Assembly (NCBI RefSeq): GCF_003143935.1
Contig: NZ_QFRX01000001.1
Coordinates: 4,877,201 to 4,941,200 of the forward strand
Length of the DNA stretch: 64,000 nucleotides
Direction of reading: 5' to 3'
From: Streptomyces sp. Act143
Lineage (GTDB): Bacteria; Actinomycetota; Actinomycetes; Streptomycetales; Streptomycetaceae
In this document: one piece after another, positions 33,503 to 40,522 of the stretch
Numbering within the stretch: the stretch's first letter is position 1
Layout: each line of letters begins with the position of its first letter
Program-made: the position numbers and the translations under genes
The notes under the pieces: model-generated
Told to the model about the DNA's origin: nothing
Seen by the model: only the letters and a program-made list of their open reading frames with translations
Database searches by the model: none

Positions 33503-33588
33503 ACTTGCCTTTGCCAAGTTTTTATGCGCATCCACCCCGTTTTATTTGCCTGTAGCAACCAACCGCTCCTATGGTTGCCCCAAGCAAC
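33503..33588. promoter_or_regulatory. Three TTGC-type inverted repeats before the MarR gene
   Basis: ACTTG-N7-CAAGT at 33503-33519, TTGC-N5-GCAA at 33546-33558 and GTTGC-N5-GCAAC at 33574-33588. All share a TTGC/GCAA core, and the last two are also linked by GCAACC/GGTTGC. They are likely operators of the MarR protein and would cover its promoter. Confidence 0.6.
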
Positions 33589-33604
33589 GAATACGGGAGA
33601 TGGG

Positions 33605-34114
33605 ATGGCCGGGCAGTCGCAGTACGAGGAGCTGATGCGCCAGTTCAGTGCCTTCGGTGCCGTGAAGCGGGAGATGGGACGGATCCTGCCGTCCGACTGC
33701 CCGAGCGGTTCCGCCGCCGTGCTGACGCTGCTCGCCCGTCATGGGGACATGCGCATGAGCAAGCTCTCGGAGCTGCTCGCCGTGGACATGTCGGTGACCA
33801 GCCGGCACGCGGCGCACCTCGCCGAGCGGGGCTGGCTCGACCGGTCCCCCGACCCGGCGGACAAGCGCTCCCGCATCCTGCACGTCACCCCGGCGGGCCT
33901 GGCCCAGCTGGAGAAACTCTCGCAGCGGACCTGCGAACTGCTGGCCGAGCGGCTCAGCGACTGGAGCGACGACGAAGTGGCCCAGCTGACCGACCTCATG
34001 GCCCGGCTCCGGGCGAGCTTCGACGACTGCCGCGGCGCCCCTCACGTATCCGAAGCCGTAGACGTATCCGCGGACGTGTCCGCGCAGACCACCCGTACAC
34101 CCGCGAACACTTAA
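33605..34114 (+). CDS. MarR-family regulator (exporter-linked)
   Basis: 169 residues. Winged helix AAVLTLLARHGDMRMSKLSE, then LLAVDMSVTSRHAAHLAERG (recognition helix) and wing DRSPDPADKRSRILHVT, followed by the dimer helices. GGGAGA precedes the ATG. The exporter gene starts 13 nt after its stop, so the two are one operon. By analogy it represses the operon until a drug or phenolic ligand binds. Confidence 0.92.
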   Translation: MAGQSQYEELMRQFSAFGAVKREMGRILPSDCPSGSAAVLTLLARHGDMRMSKLSELLAVDMSVTSRHAAHLAERGWLDRSPDPADKRSRILHVTPAGLAQLEKLSQRTCELLAERLSDWSDDEVAQLTDLMARLRASFDDCRGAPHVSEAVDVSADVSAQTTRTPANT

Positions 34115-34127
34115 GAGAAGGAAGACC

Positions 34128-36662
34128 ATGGCAACGACCACACCAGCCGGTGTGCGGGCTCATGCCAAGCACGGGGGAGGCGCGGAGCACGCCCCCATGA
34201 CGCACCGGCAGATCATGGAGGCGCTCTCCGGGCTGCTGCTCGGGATGTTCGTGGCGATCCTGTCGTCGACGATCGTCTCGAACGCCCTCCCGGAGATCAT
34301 CGGTGACCTCGGCGGCGGCCAGTCCGCCTACACCTGGGTCGTCACCGCCGCGCTGCTGTCGATGACGGCCTCCACCCCCCTGTGGGGCAAGCTCGCCGAC
34401 CTCTACAGCAAGAAGGCGCTCGTCCAGATAGCGCTGGTCGTCTATGTGCTGGGATCGGCCGCGGCCGGACTCTCCCAGAACGCCGGCATGCTGATCACCT
34501 TCCGGGTGGTGCAGGGCATCGGCGTTGGCGGTCTGTCCGCCCTGGCGCAGATCGTGATGGCGGCGATGATCTCGCCGCGCGAGCGCGGCCGCTACTCCGG
34601 CTACCTCGGCGCCACCTTCGCCGTCGCCACCGTCGGCGGCCCGCTGCTCGGCGGCGTCATCACCGACACCTCCTGGCTCGGCTGGCGCTGGTGCTTCTAC
34701 GTCGGTGTGCCCTTCGCCGTGATCGCGCTGATCGTGCTCCAGAAGACCCTGCACCTGCCGGTCGTGAAGCGGGACGTGAAGGTCGACTGGGCCGGTGCGT
34801 TCTTCGTCGCGGCGGCGGTCTCGCTGCTGCTGATCTGGGTCACCTTCGCCGGTGACAAGTACGACTGGGTGTCCTGGCAGACCTACGCGATGGTCGGCGG
34901 CTCGATCGCGCTCGCCCTGATCTTCGTGCTCGTGGAGTCCAGGGCCGCCGAGCCGCTCATCCCGCTGCGGCTGTTCCGCAACCGCACCATCACCCTGTCG
35001 TCGATCGCCTCGATGTTCGTCGGCACCGCGATGTTCTCCGGCACGGTCTTCTTCGCCCAGTACTTCCAGCTGGCCCGCGACGAGTCGCCGACCATGTCCG
35101 GCGTGCTGACCATCCCGATGATCGGCGGGCTGTTCGTCTCCTCCACCGTCTCCGGGCAGTTCATCACCCGCACCGGCCGCTGGAAGGCCTGGCTGGTCAG
35201 CGGTGGCGTGCTCATCACGGCGGGCCTCGGCCTGCTGGGCACCATCCGCTACGACACGGACTACTGGAAGACCGCGATCTTCATGGCCCTGCTGGGGCTG
35301 GGCATCGGCATGATGATGCAGAACCTGGTGCTGTGCACGCAGAACCAGGTCGAGCCCAAGGACCTCGGCTCGGCGTCCTCCACGGTCACCTTCTTCCGGT
35401 CCCTCGGCGGTGCGATGGGCGTCTCGGTGCTCGGTGCCGTGATGGCCAACAAGATCACCGACTACGTCAAGGACGGCCTGACCGACCTCGGCCCCAAGTA
35501 CGCCTCCCTCGCCTCCGGTTCGAGCGGCTCCAGCGAGATCCCGGACATGGACAAGCTGCCGGCGCCGCTTCGCACGGTCATGGAGAGCGCGTACGGCCAC
35601 GGCATCGCGGACGTGTTCCTGATCGCCGCCGGTCTGGCCGCGGTCGCCTTCCTGATCTCGCTGTTCATCAAGGAGGTTCCGCTGCGGACGAAGGGCGCGA
35701 TGGCCCAGGAGGCCGCTCCGGCCACCGAGGAGACCGTGGCCCCGGCTGACGAGGAGGCCGCGGCTCCGGCCGCCGCCGAGGCCGTCGCCGAGGAGCGCGT
35801 TCCCAGCTGGGCCGTCGCCGCCGAGACGCAGCCCGCCGCCACCGACGGCGGCACGCAGAGGCTCGCCGCCGTCGCCACCGTCGAGGCGCCCGCCGCCGGC
35901 GGCGGCATCCCGGTCCGCGGTCACGTCCGCGGCGCCGAGTCCGCGCCCGTGCCGCAGGCCGCGGTCACGCTGATCTCGCTCGCGGGACGGCAGCTGGGCC
36001 GGTCGGTGACGCAGGCGGACGGTTCGTACGGTCTGGAGGCGCCGAGCGTCGGGTCGTACGTCCTGATCGCCTCCGCGGACGGCTTCCAGCCGCAGGCGTC
36101 CACCGTCGTGGTCAACGGCGAGCCGGTGGCCTACGACATCCTGCTCAGCGGCACCAGCGGGCTGAGCGGTGTCGTGCGGGCCTCGGACGGCGCCCTGCCG
36201 GTGAAGGACGCCATGGTGATCGTCACCGATGTGCGCGGTGATCTGCTGGCCACCGGGACCACCGGTGAGCAGGGCGAGTTCGGCTTCGCCGAGCTGGTGC
36301 CGGGCGCCGTGACCGTCGCGGTGAACGCCGCCGGGTACCGGCCGCGCGCGCTGCCCGTCGAGGTCGGCGGCACCGGCGTCACCCGCGTCGAGGTGGAGCT
36401 GGACTCCGGCGCCCAGGTCCAGGGCGTCGTACGAGCGCCGCACGGTCCGCTGGCCGACGCACGGGTGACCCTCGTGGACGCGGCCGGGAACGTGGTCGGC
36501 ACCGCCACCACCGGGTCGGACGGGGCGTATGCCTTCACCGACCTGGACGGCGGCGAGTACACGGTCATCGCGACGGGCTACCCGCCGGTCGCGACGGCCC
36601 TGACGGTGGCCGGCCGGGGGACGGACGGCCACGACATCGAGCTCGCGCACCCCGGCGAGTGA
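34128..36662 (+). CDS. DHA2 drug exporter fused to three transthyretin-like domains
   Basis: 844 residues. Residues 1-525 are a 14-helix DHA2/EmrB-type proton-drug antiporter: LSSTIVSNALPEIIGDLGGG in TM1, GKLADLYSKKAL in loop 2-3, and motif-C-like GGPLLGGVITD. An Ala/Glu/Pro linker (about 525-590) leads to three repeats of the carboxypeptidase-regulatory fold: VRGHVRGAESAPVPQAAVTL, LSGVVRASDGALPVKDAMV and VQGVVRAPHGPLADARVTL. Each ends in a GSYxL or GEYTV strand. AAGGAAG precedes the ATG. Exporters normally end at about 500 residues, so the tail is extra. With 14 helices it would be cytosolic. Confidence 0.93.
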   Translation: MATTTPAGVRAHAKHGGGAEHAPMTHRQIMEALSGLLLGMFVAILSSTIVSNALPEIIGDLGGGQSAYTWVVTAALLSMTASTPLWGKLADLYSKKALVQIALVVYVLGSAAAGLSQNAGMLITFRVVQGIGVGGLSALAQIVMAAMISPRERGRYSGYLGATFAVATVGGPLLGGVITDTSWLGWRWCFYVGVPFAVIALIVLQKTLHLPVVKRDVKVDWAGAFFVAAAVSLLLIWVTFAGDKYDWVSWQTYAMVGGSIALALIFVLVESRAAEPLIPLRLFRNRTITLSSIASMFVGTAMFSGTVFFAQYFQLARDESPTMSGVLTIPMIGGLFVSSTVSGQFITRTGRWKAWLVSGGVLITAGLGLLGTIRYDTDYWKTAIFMALLGLGIGMMMQNLVLCTQNQVEPKDLGSASSTVTFFRSLGGAMGVSVLGAVMANKITDYVKDGLTDLGPKYASLASGSSGSSEIPDMDKLPAPLRTVMESAYGHGIADVFLIAAGLAAVAFLISLFIKEVPLRTKGAMAQEAAPATEETVAPADEEAAAPAAAEAVAEERVPSWAVAAETQPAATDGGTQRLAAVATVEAPAAGGGIPVRGHVRGAESAPVPQAAVTLISLAGRQLGRSVTQADGSYGLEAPSVGSYVLIASADGFQPQASTVVVNGEPVAYDILLSGTSGLSGVVRASDGALPVKDAMVIVTDVRGDLLATGTTGEQGEFGFAELVPGAVTVAVNAAGYRPRALPVEVGGTGVTRVEVELDSGAQVQGVVRAPHGPLADARVTLVDAAGNVVGTATTGSDGAYAFTDLDGGEYTVIATGYPPVATALTVAGRGTDGHDIELAHPGE

Positions 36663-36670
36663 GGCACTGA

Positions 36671-36727
36671 GAAACCCCGGCCCGTGGGGCGCGTCCCGAG
36701 CGGAGGCGTGCCCCACGGGCCGGTTTC
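36671..36727 (+). terminator. Hairpin between exporter and YceI genes
   Basis: GGCCCGTGGGGC and GCCCCACGGGCC pair perfectly, extended by GAAACC/GGTTTC with a small bulge. It may cut down transcription into the YceI gene. Confidence 0.8.
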
Positions 36728-36745
36728 CTGCGAGGAGTTGTTGAG

Positions 36746-37570
36746 ATGGGACTGACCGCGAGGATCCGTACCCGGGACGGATGGGCCGTGTCGCACGCGG
36801 TCGTCACGGTGACCGACATGACCGGCACCCAGGTGCTGCGCGTGGAGGCCGACGAGGAGGGCGCGGTACGCGACCCCGAGCCGCTGCCGCCCGGGGCGTA
36901 CACCGTCATCGTCACGGCCGTCGGCTACGCGCCCGCGGCGTCGAGCGCGATCGTCACCGCGAGCGGCCGGGCAGAGGTCGGCACCGTCACCCTGGCCCGC
37001 CAGGGCGGTACCGAACTGCCGCCGCCGGGACCGTGGACCGTCGACCCGGCGCACTCCAGTGTCGGCGCGGTGGCCCAGCACCTGGGCATCTCCAGCGTGC
37101 ACGGCCGCTTCACGGACTTCTCCGGCACGATCGAGATCGCGCCGGACGACGTCACCAAGTCCCGGGTGGAGGCGGTGATCCGGGCCGCCTCGATCGACAC
37201 GGGCAACGCCATGCGCGACGGGCACCTGCGGTCGGCGGACTTCCTGGACGTCGAGGTGCACCCCGAGATCACCTACCGGTCCACCGGGATCTCGGTCGCC
37301 GGGGCCGACCGCTGGACCGTGCACGGGGAGCTGGGCATGCACGGTGTCGTACGGCCCGTCGACCTGGACCTCGCCTACCTCGGCACCGGAGCCGACCCGT
37401 GGGGCGGGACGCGGGCGGCGTTCCGGGCGACGACCGAGCTGCGGCGGGAGGACTTCGCCATGCACTACAACCAGGTCGTGCAGGCGGGCATCGCGGCGAT
37501 CGGTACGACGCTGCGGGTGGAGCTCGACATTCAGGCGGTGCAAGGGGAATCGCTGCCTGCGCAGGGCTAG
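36746..37570 (+). CDS. YceI-family protein with N-terminal transthyretin-like domain
   Basis: 274 residues. Residues 1-88 are another carboxypeptidase-regulatory-like fold (DGWAVSHAVVTVTDMTGTQ, PPGAYTVIVTAVGYAP). From about 95 the YceI lipocalin-like barrel begins: GPWTVDPAHSSVGAVAQHLG, DVEVHPEITYRSTGI and VHGELGMHGVVRPVDLDL. YceI proteins bind isoprenoid-like lipids or quinones. No signal peptide, so cytosolic. Sharing the extra fold with the exporter 84 bp upstream suggests they act together. Confidence 0.9.
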   Translation: MGLTARIRTRDGWAVSHAVVTVTDMTGTQVLRVEADEEGAVRDPEPLPPGAYTVIVTAVGYAPAASSAIVTASGRAEVGTVTLARQGGTELPPPGPWTVDPAHSSVGAVAQHLGISSVHGRFTDFSGTIEIAPDDVTKSRVEAVIRAASIDTGNAMRDGHLRSADFLDVEVHPEITYRSTGISVAGADRWTVHGELGMHGVVRPVDLDLAYLGTGADPWGGTRAAFRATTELRREDFAMHYNQVVQAGIAAIGTTLRVELDIQAVQGESLPAQG

Positions 37571-37588
37571 GCGGGGACACGGCGGGCC

Positions 37589-37594
37589 TAGGCT
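37589..37594 (+). promoter_or_regulatory. -10 box for leaderless PPOX gene
   Basis: TAGGCT, 7 nt before the ATG at 37602; no Shine-Dalgarno. Confidence 0.5.
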
Positions 37595-37601
37595 GGGCGT
37601 C

Positions 37602-38075
37602 ATGGCACCGAACATCGCTACCAACACCCGGGTATCCCTCGACGAGTTGCTGGACTTCGTACGGCCCCGACACCGGGCTCTGCTGCTCACGCGGCGGAAT
37701 GACGGCGGCCCGCAGGCGTCTCCGCTGACCTGCGGGGTCGACGACTCGGGGCGGATCGTCGTCTCGACCTACCCCGAGCGGGCCAAGACGCGGAACGCCA
37801 AGCGGGACGAGCGGGTGAGCGTCGTCGTGCTGAGCGACGACTGGAACGGGCCGTGGGTGCAGATCGACGGAACCGCCGAGGTCGTCGACTCCCCCGACTC
37901 CGTCGAGCCACTCGTGGAGTACTACCGGAACATCGCCGGGGAGCACCCGGACTGGGACGAGTACCGGGCGGCGATGCTGAAGCAGGGGAAGTCGATCATC
38001 CGGATCACGCCGGAGAAGTGGGGACCGGTGGCCACCGGCGGGTTCCCGGCGCGGCTGGTCTCCCCGGAGGCCTAA
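37602..38075 (+). CDS. PPOX-class flavin/F420-dependent oxidoreductase
   Basis: 157 residues, split-barrel fold. LRPRHRALLLTRR-like start (FVRPRHRALLLTRRNDGGPQ), then GRIVVSTYPERAKTRNAKRD, WVQIDGTAEVV and IRITPEKWGPV. These match the Rv1155-like group that uses F420 or FMN to reduce small molecules. The substrate is unknown. Its TAA overlaps the stop of the convergent TetR gene. Confidence 0.9.
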   Translation: MAPNIATNTRVSLDELLDFVRPRHRALLLTRRNDGGPQASPLTCGVDDSGRIVVSTYPERAKTRNAKRDERVSVVVLSDDWNGPWVQIDGTAEVVDSPDSVEPLVEYYRNIAGEHPDWDEYRAAMLKQGKSIIRITPEKWGPVATGGFPARLVSPEA

Positions 38076-38845
38076 GCCGTACCGCCCGCCTTCTGCACCA
38101 TCGCCTCGATCCCCGCGATCAGCAGGTCCAGGGCGAAGTCGAAGTCCCGCTCCCACATCTCCTCGACCGTGTCGCCGCCCCGCGCCGCCATGATGTCCTT
38201 GGCCTCCTCGACGAGGTCGGCGGTCTGCGGGGCCTGGCTCACCGCGCTCATCGCGTCCCGGAAGTACTCGTCCGGGGTCATGCCGACCTGCGCGGAACGG
38301 GCGTTGAACTGGCCCTCGATCGTGCCGAAGCCGTACACGAACTGGAAGACCGCGGAGATGGCCGCCGCCAGGCCGTGCGCGGGCAGGCCGGTGCGGCGGA
38401 TGACGCCGTGGATGACCCGGGAGGAGGCCAGGCTGTTCGGGCCGATGTTGAGGAAGGTGCCGACCAGCGGGGAGATCCAGGGGTGCCGCACCAGGAGGGA
38501 ACGGTAGCCCCGGGCCAGGGTGCGGAGCTGGTCCCGCCAGTCCTCGCCGTCCGCCTCCGGGTCGGGCAGGTCCAGTTCGCCGTAGATGGCGTCGAGGGCG
38601 AGTTCGAGGAGGTCATCCTTGGTGTCGACGTACCAGTAGACGGACATCGCGGTGACGTTCAGCTCGGCGGCGAGACGGCGCATGGAGAACTTGGCCAGTC
38701 CCTCGCCGTCGAGGAGCCGGACGGTGGCCGAGGTGATGCGGTCCCGGTCGAGTCCGGAGGGCTGACCACCGCCCCGGCTGCCGCGCCGTGCCTTGCCTTC
38801 GAGCCACACACTGGTACGCGCCGCCCGCTGCCCCGCCTCCACCAT
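38072..38845 (-). CDS. TetR-family regulator with TetR_C_1-like domain
   Basis: 257 residues. The HTH reads ITSATVRLLDGEGLAKFSMR, then RLAAELNVTAMSVYWYVDTK. The C-terminal ligand domain is large (about 170 residues), like tetracycline repressor. AGGAAGG precedes the ATG. It lies 35 bp downstream of a DHA2 exporter on the same strand. The operator before that exporter is its most likely target, giving autoregulation of both genes. Confidence 0.92.
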   Translation of the reverse strand: MVEAGQRAARTSVWLEGKARRGSRGGGQPSGLDRDRITSATVRLLDGEGLAKFSMRRLAAELNVTAMSVYWYVDTKDDLLELALDAIYGELDLPDPEADGEDWRDQLRTLARGYRSLLVRHPWISPLVGTFLNIGPNSLASSRVIHGVIRRTGLPAHGLAAAISAVFQFVYGFGTIEGQFNARSAQVGMTPDEYFRDAMSAVSQAPQTADLVEEAKDIMAARGGDTVEEMWERDFDFALDLLIAGIEAMVQKAGGTA

Positions 38846-38880
38846 GGCGCACCTTCCTAGGTCTGATGATCCCGATCAGC

Positions 38881-40374
38881 CTAAACGGCCCCCTGGGCGC
38901 TCTCTCCCCGCTCAGCCCTCCGCAGCAACGCGGCAGCGACAAGTCCTCCCGCCAACACCGCAACCGCCCCCACCAGCAAACTGCTCTCCAGCCCGGAAGA
39001 GAACGCCTCCGTGATGCGCGCCTTCTCCCCGGCCGACCCCGCCTCGGCCAACGCCGCCGGCAGTGAGGACGCCGCCACCGGAATCAGCGCGGCGAACCGC
39101 GAGCTCAGCACAGCGCCCAGCACCGCGACCCCGAGCCCCTGCCCGAACTCCGCCACCGTCCCGTTGATCCCGGCCCCGATGCCCGCCTTCTCCGGCGGGA
39201 TCGAGCTCATGATGGCGTGGGCCATCGCCGGGTTGGCGATCGCCGCCCCCGCCCCGATGAGCAGCAGGCCGAGCAGCGTCCCGGCGTAGCCGCCGGAGGC
39301 GACCGTCGCGATGGACACCAGGCCGGCCGCCATCAGCACCATGCCCAGTCCGATCGCGGCCGGGTTCCCCAGCTTCGTCGCCCATGCCGCCGCCAGGCCG
39401 GAGAAGTTGAGGACGACGATCGACAGGGCGAGCGGCGCCGTGCGCAGGCCGGCCTCCAAGGGGCCGTAGCCGAGGACGAACTGCATGTGCTGGGTGAGCA
39501 GGAAGAGCGAGCCGCCCATGCCGAAGGTGATGAGCACCGCGCCGGCGATGGCGCCCGTGAAGCGGCGGTTCTTGAAGAAGTGCAGGTCGAGCATGGGGTG
39601 TTCGATACGGCTCTCCCACCACGCGAACCCGGCCAGGACGGCTGCCGCGACGGCCGCGGTCAGCAGTACCCGGCCCGAGGTCCAGCCGTGTTCGGGGCCG
39701 GAGATGATCGCGAAGACGAGGGACGCCATGCCGATCGTCGACAGCAGCGCGCCGAGCAGGTCCGGGCGGTCGCCGCGCGGGTTCTTGGACTCGGGGACCA
39801 GCGTCACCGCCGCGGCCAGGCCCACCGCCGCGACCGGCAGGTTGATCAGGAAGATCGCGCCCCACCAGAAGTGGTCCAGCATGAAGCCGCCGAGCAGCGG
39901 CCCGCAGGCGAAGCCGAGGGCGTTGACCGCGGCCCAGATGCCGATGGCCTTGGCGTGCTCCTCGGGCGCGAAGATCTGCATCACCACGGCGAGGGTGGTG
40001 GTCAGCAGCAGCGCGCCGCCGACCCCCATACCGGCCCGCGCGGCGATCAACTGCCCCGTGCTGTCGGCCAGTCCGGCGATGAGTGAGCCGAGGCCGAACA
40101 GGCTCAGACCGGCTGTCAGCATCTTCTTGCGGCCGTAGCGGTCGGCGGCGCTGCCCGCGGTGAGCAGCAGCCCGGACTGCACCAGGGAGTAGGCGTTGAT
40201 CATCCACTGGATGTCCGAGGTGGCCGCGCCCAGTTCCCGGGTGAGCGAGGGGATCGCGACGTTCAGCACGGTGTTGTCGAGGACGACGGTGAGCTGGGCG
40301 AGACAGATGACACCGAGGATGAGCCAGCGCTGGGGGTGGCCCTGAGCGACGGTGACCGGCGTGGAGGCGGACAT
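38881..40374 (-). CDS. DHA2-type multidrug exporter (14 helices)
   Basis: 497 residues. LDNTVLNVAIPSLTRELGA in TM1 and GSAADRYGRKKMLTAGLSLF (loop 2-3 motif A). GGFMLDHFWWGAIFLINLPV covers motif C and the following loop. No extra C-terminal domain, unlike the exporter at 34128. The ATG at 40374 is 7 nt after a TACGGT -10 box, so it is probably leaderless; an in-frame GTG at 40383 would overlap that box. First gene of a two-gene operon with the TetR regulator. Confidence 0.93.
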   Translation of the reverse strand: MSASTPVTVAQGHPQRWLILGVICLAQLTVVLDNTVLNVAIPSLTRELGAATSDIQWMINAYSLVQSGLLLTAGSAADRYGRKKMLTAGLSLFGLGSLIAGLADSTGQLIAARAGMGVGGALLLTTTLAVVMQIFAPEEHAKAIGIWAAVNALGFACGPLLGGFMLDHFWWGAIFLINLPVAAVGLAAAVTLVPESKNPRGDRPDLLGALLSTIGMASLVFAIISGPEHGWTSGRVLLTAAVAAAVLAGFAWWESRIEHPMLDLHFFKNRRFTGAIAGAVLITFGMGGSLFLLTQHMQFVLGYGPLEAGLRTAPLALSIVVLNFSGLAAAWATKLGNPAAIGLGMVLMAAGLVSIATVASGGYAGTLLGLLLIGAGAAIANPAMAHAIMSSIPPEKAGIGAGINGTVAEFGQGLGVAVLGAVLSSRFAALIPVAASSLPAALAEAGSAGEKARITEAFSSGLESSLLVGAVAVLAGGLVAAALLRRAERGESAQGAV

Positions 40375-40376
40375 GC

Positions 40377-40411
40377 TGTACACCGTAGAACAGTTCCTAT
40401 ACGGCGTACAA
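40377..40411 (-). promoter_or_regulatory. Exporter promoter with overlapping TetR operator
   Basis: TGTACACCGTA (40377-40387) and TACGGCGTACA (40400-40410) form an inverted repeat with one mismatch and a 12-bp spacer. On the minus strand TTGTAC (40411-40406), an 18-bp spacer and TACGGT (40387-40382) form the promoter, so a bound TetR dimer would cover both boxes. Confidence 0.8.
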
Positions 40412-40420
40412 CGCGATTTT

Positions 40421-40476
40421 TCGTCGTACGACGAGGAGGGCTCGTCGCACGACGAAGAGGGCTCGTCGTACGACGA
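40421..40476. repeat. Three 21-bp repeats, each with a 14-bp palindrome
   Basis: TCGTCGTACGACGA at 40421-40434, TCGTCGCACGACGA at 40442-40455 and TCGTCGTACGACGA at 40463-40476. Two copies are perfect palindromes, one has a single mismatch. The exact 21-bp period (two helical turns) puts all sites on one DNA face. They lie 10 bp upstream of the exporter -35 box. Confidence 0.85.
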
Positions 40477-40479
40477 AGA

Positions 40480-40506
40480 GGGCGGCGACCGCCGTGGTCG
40501 CCGCCC
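40480..40506 (-). terminator. Terminator of the glycosyltransferase operon
   Basis: GGGCGGCGACC and GGTCGCCGCCC pair perfectly around GCCGT, 17 bp past the stop codon at 40523. Confidence 0.85.
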
Positions 40507-40522
40507 TCCCTCGTGCGTTACG

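Noticed and set aside
36671..36727. A riboswitch or structured RNA before the YceI gene
   Set aside because: It is a simple GC hairpin formed by one long inverted repeat; no conserved aptamer pattern is seen.
38060..38085. A possible fusion or frameshift between the PPOX and TetR genes
   Set aside because: They converge and their stop codons merely overlap by two bases (TAA against TAG).
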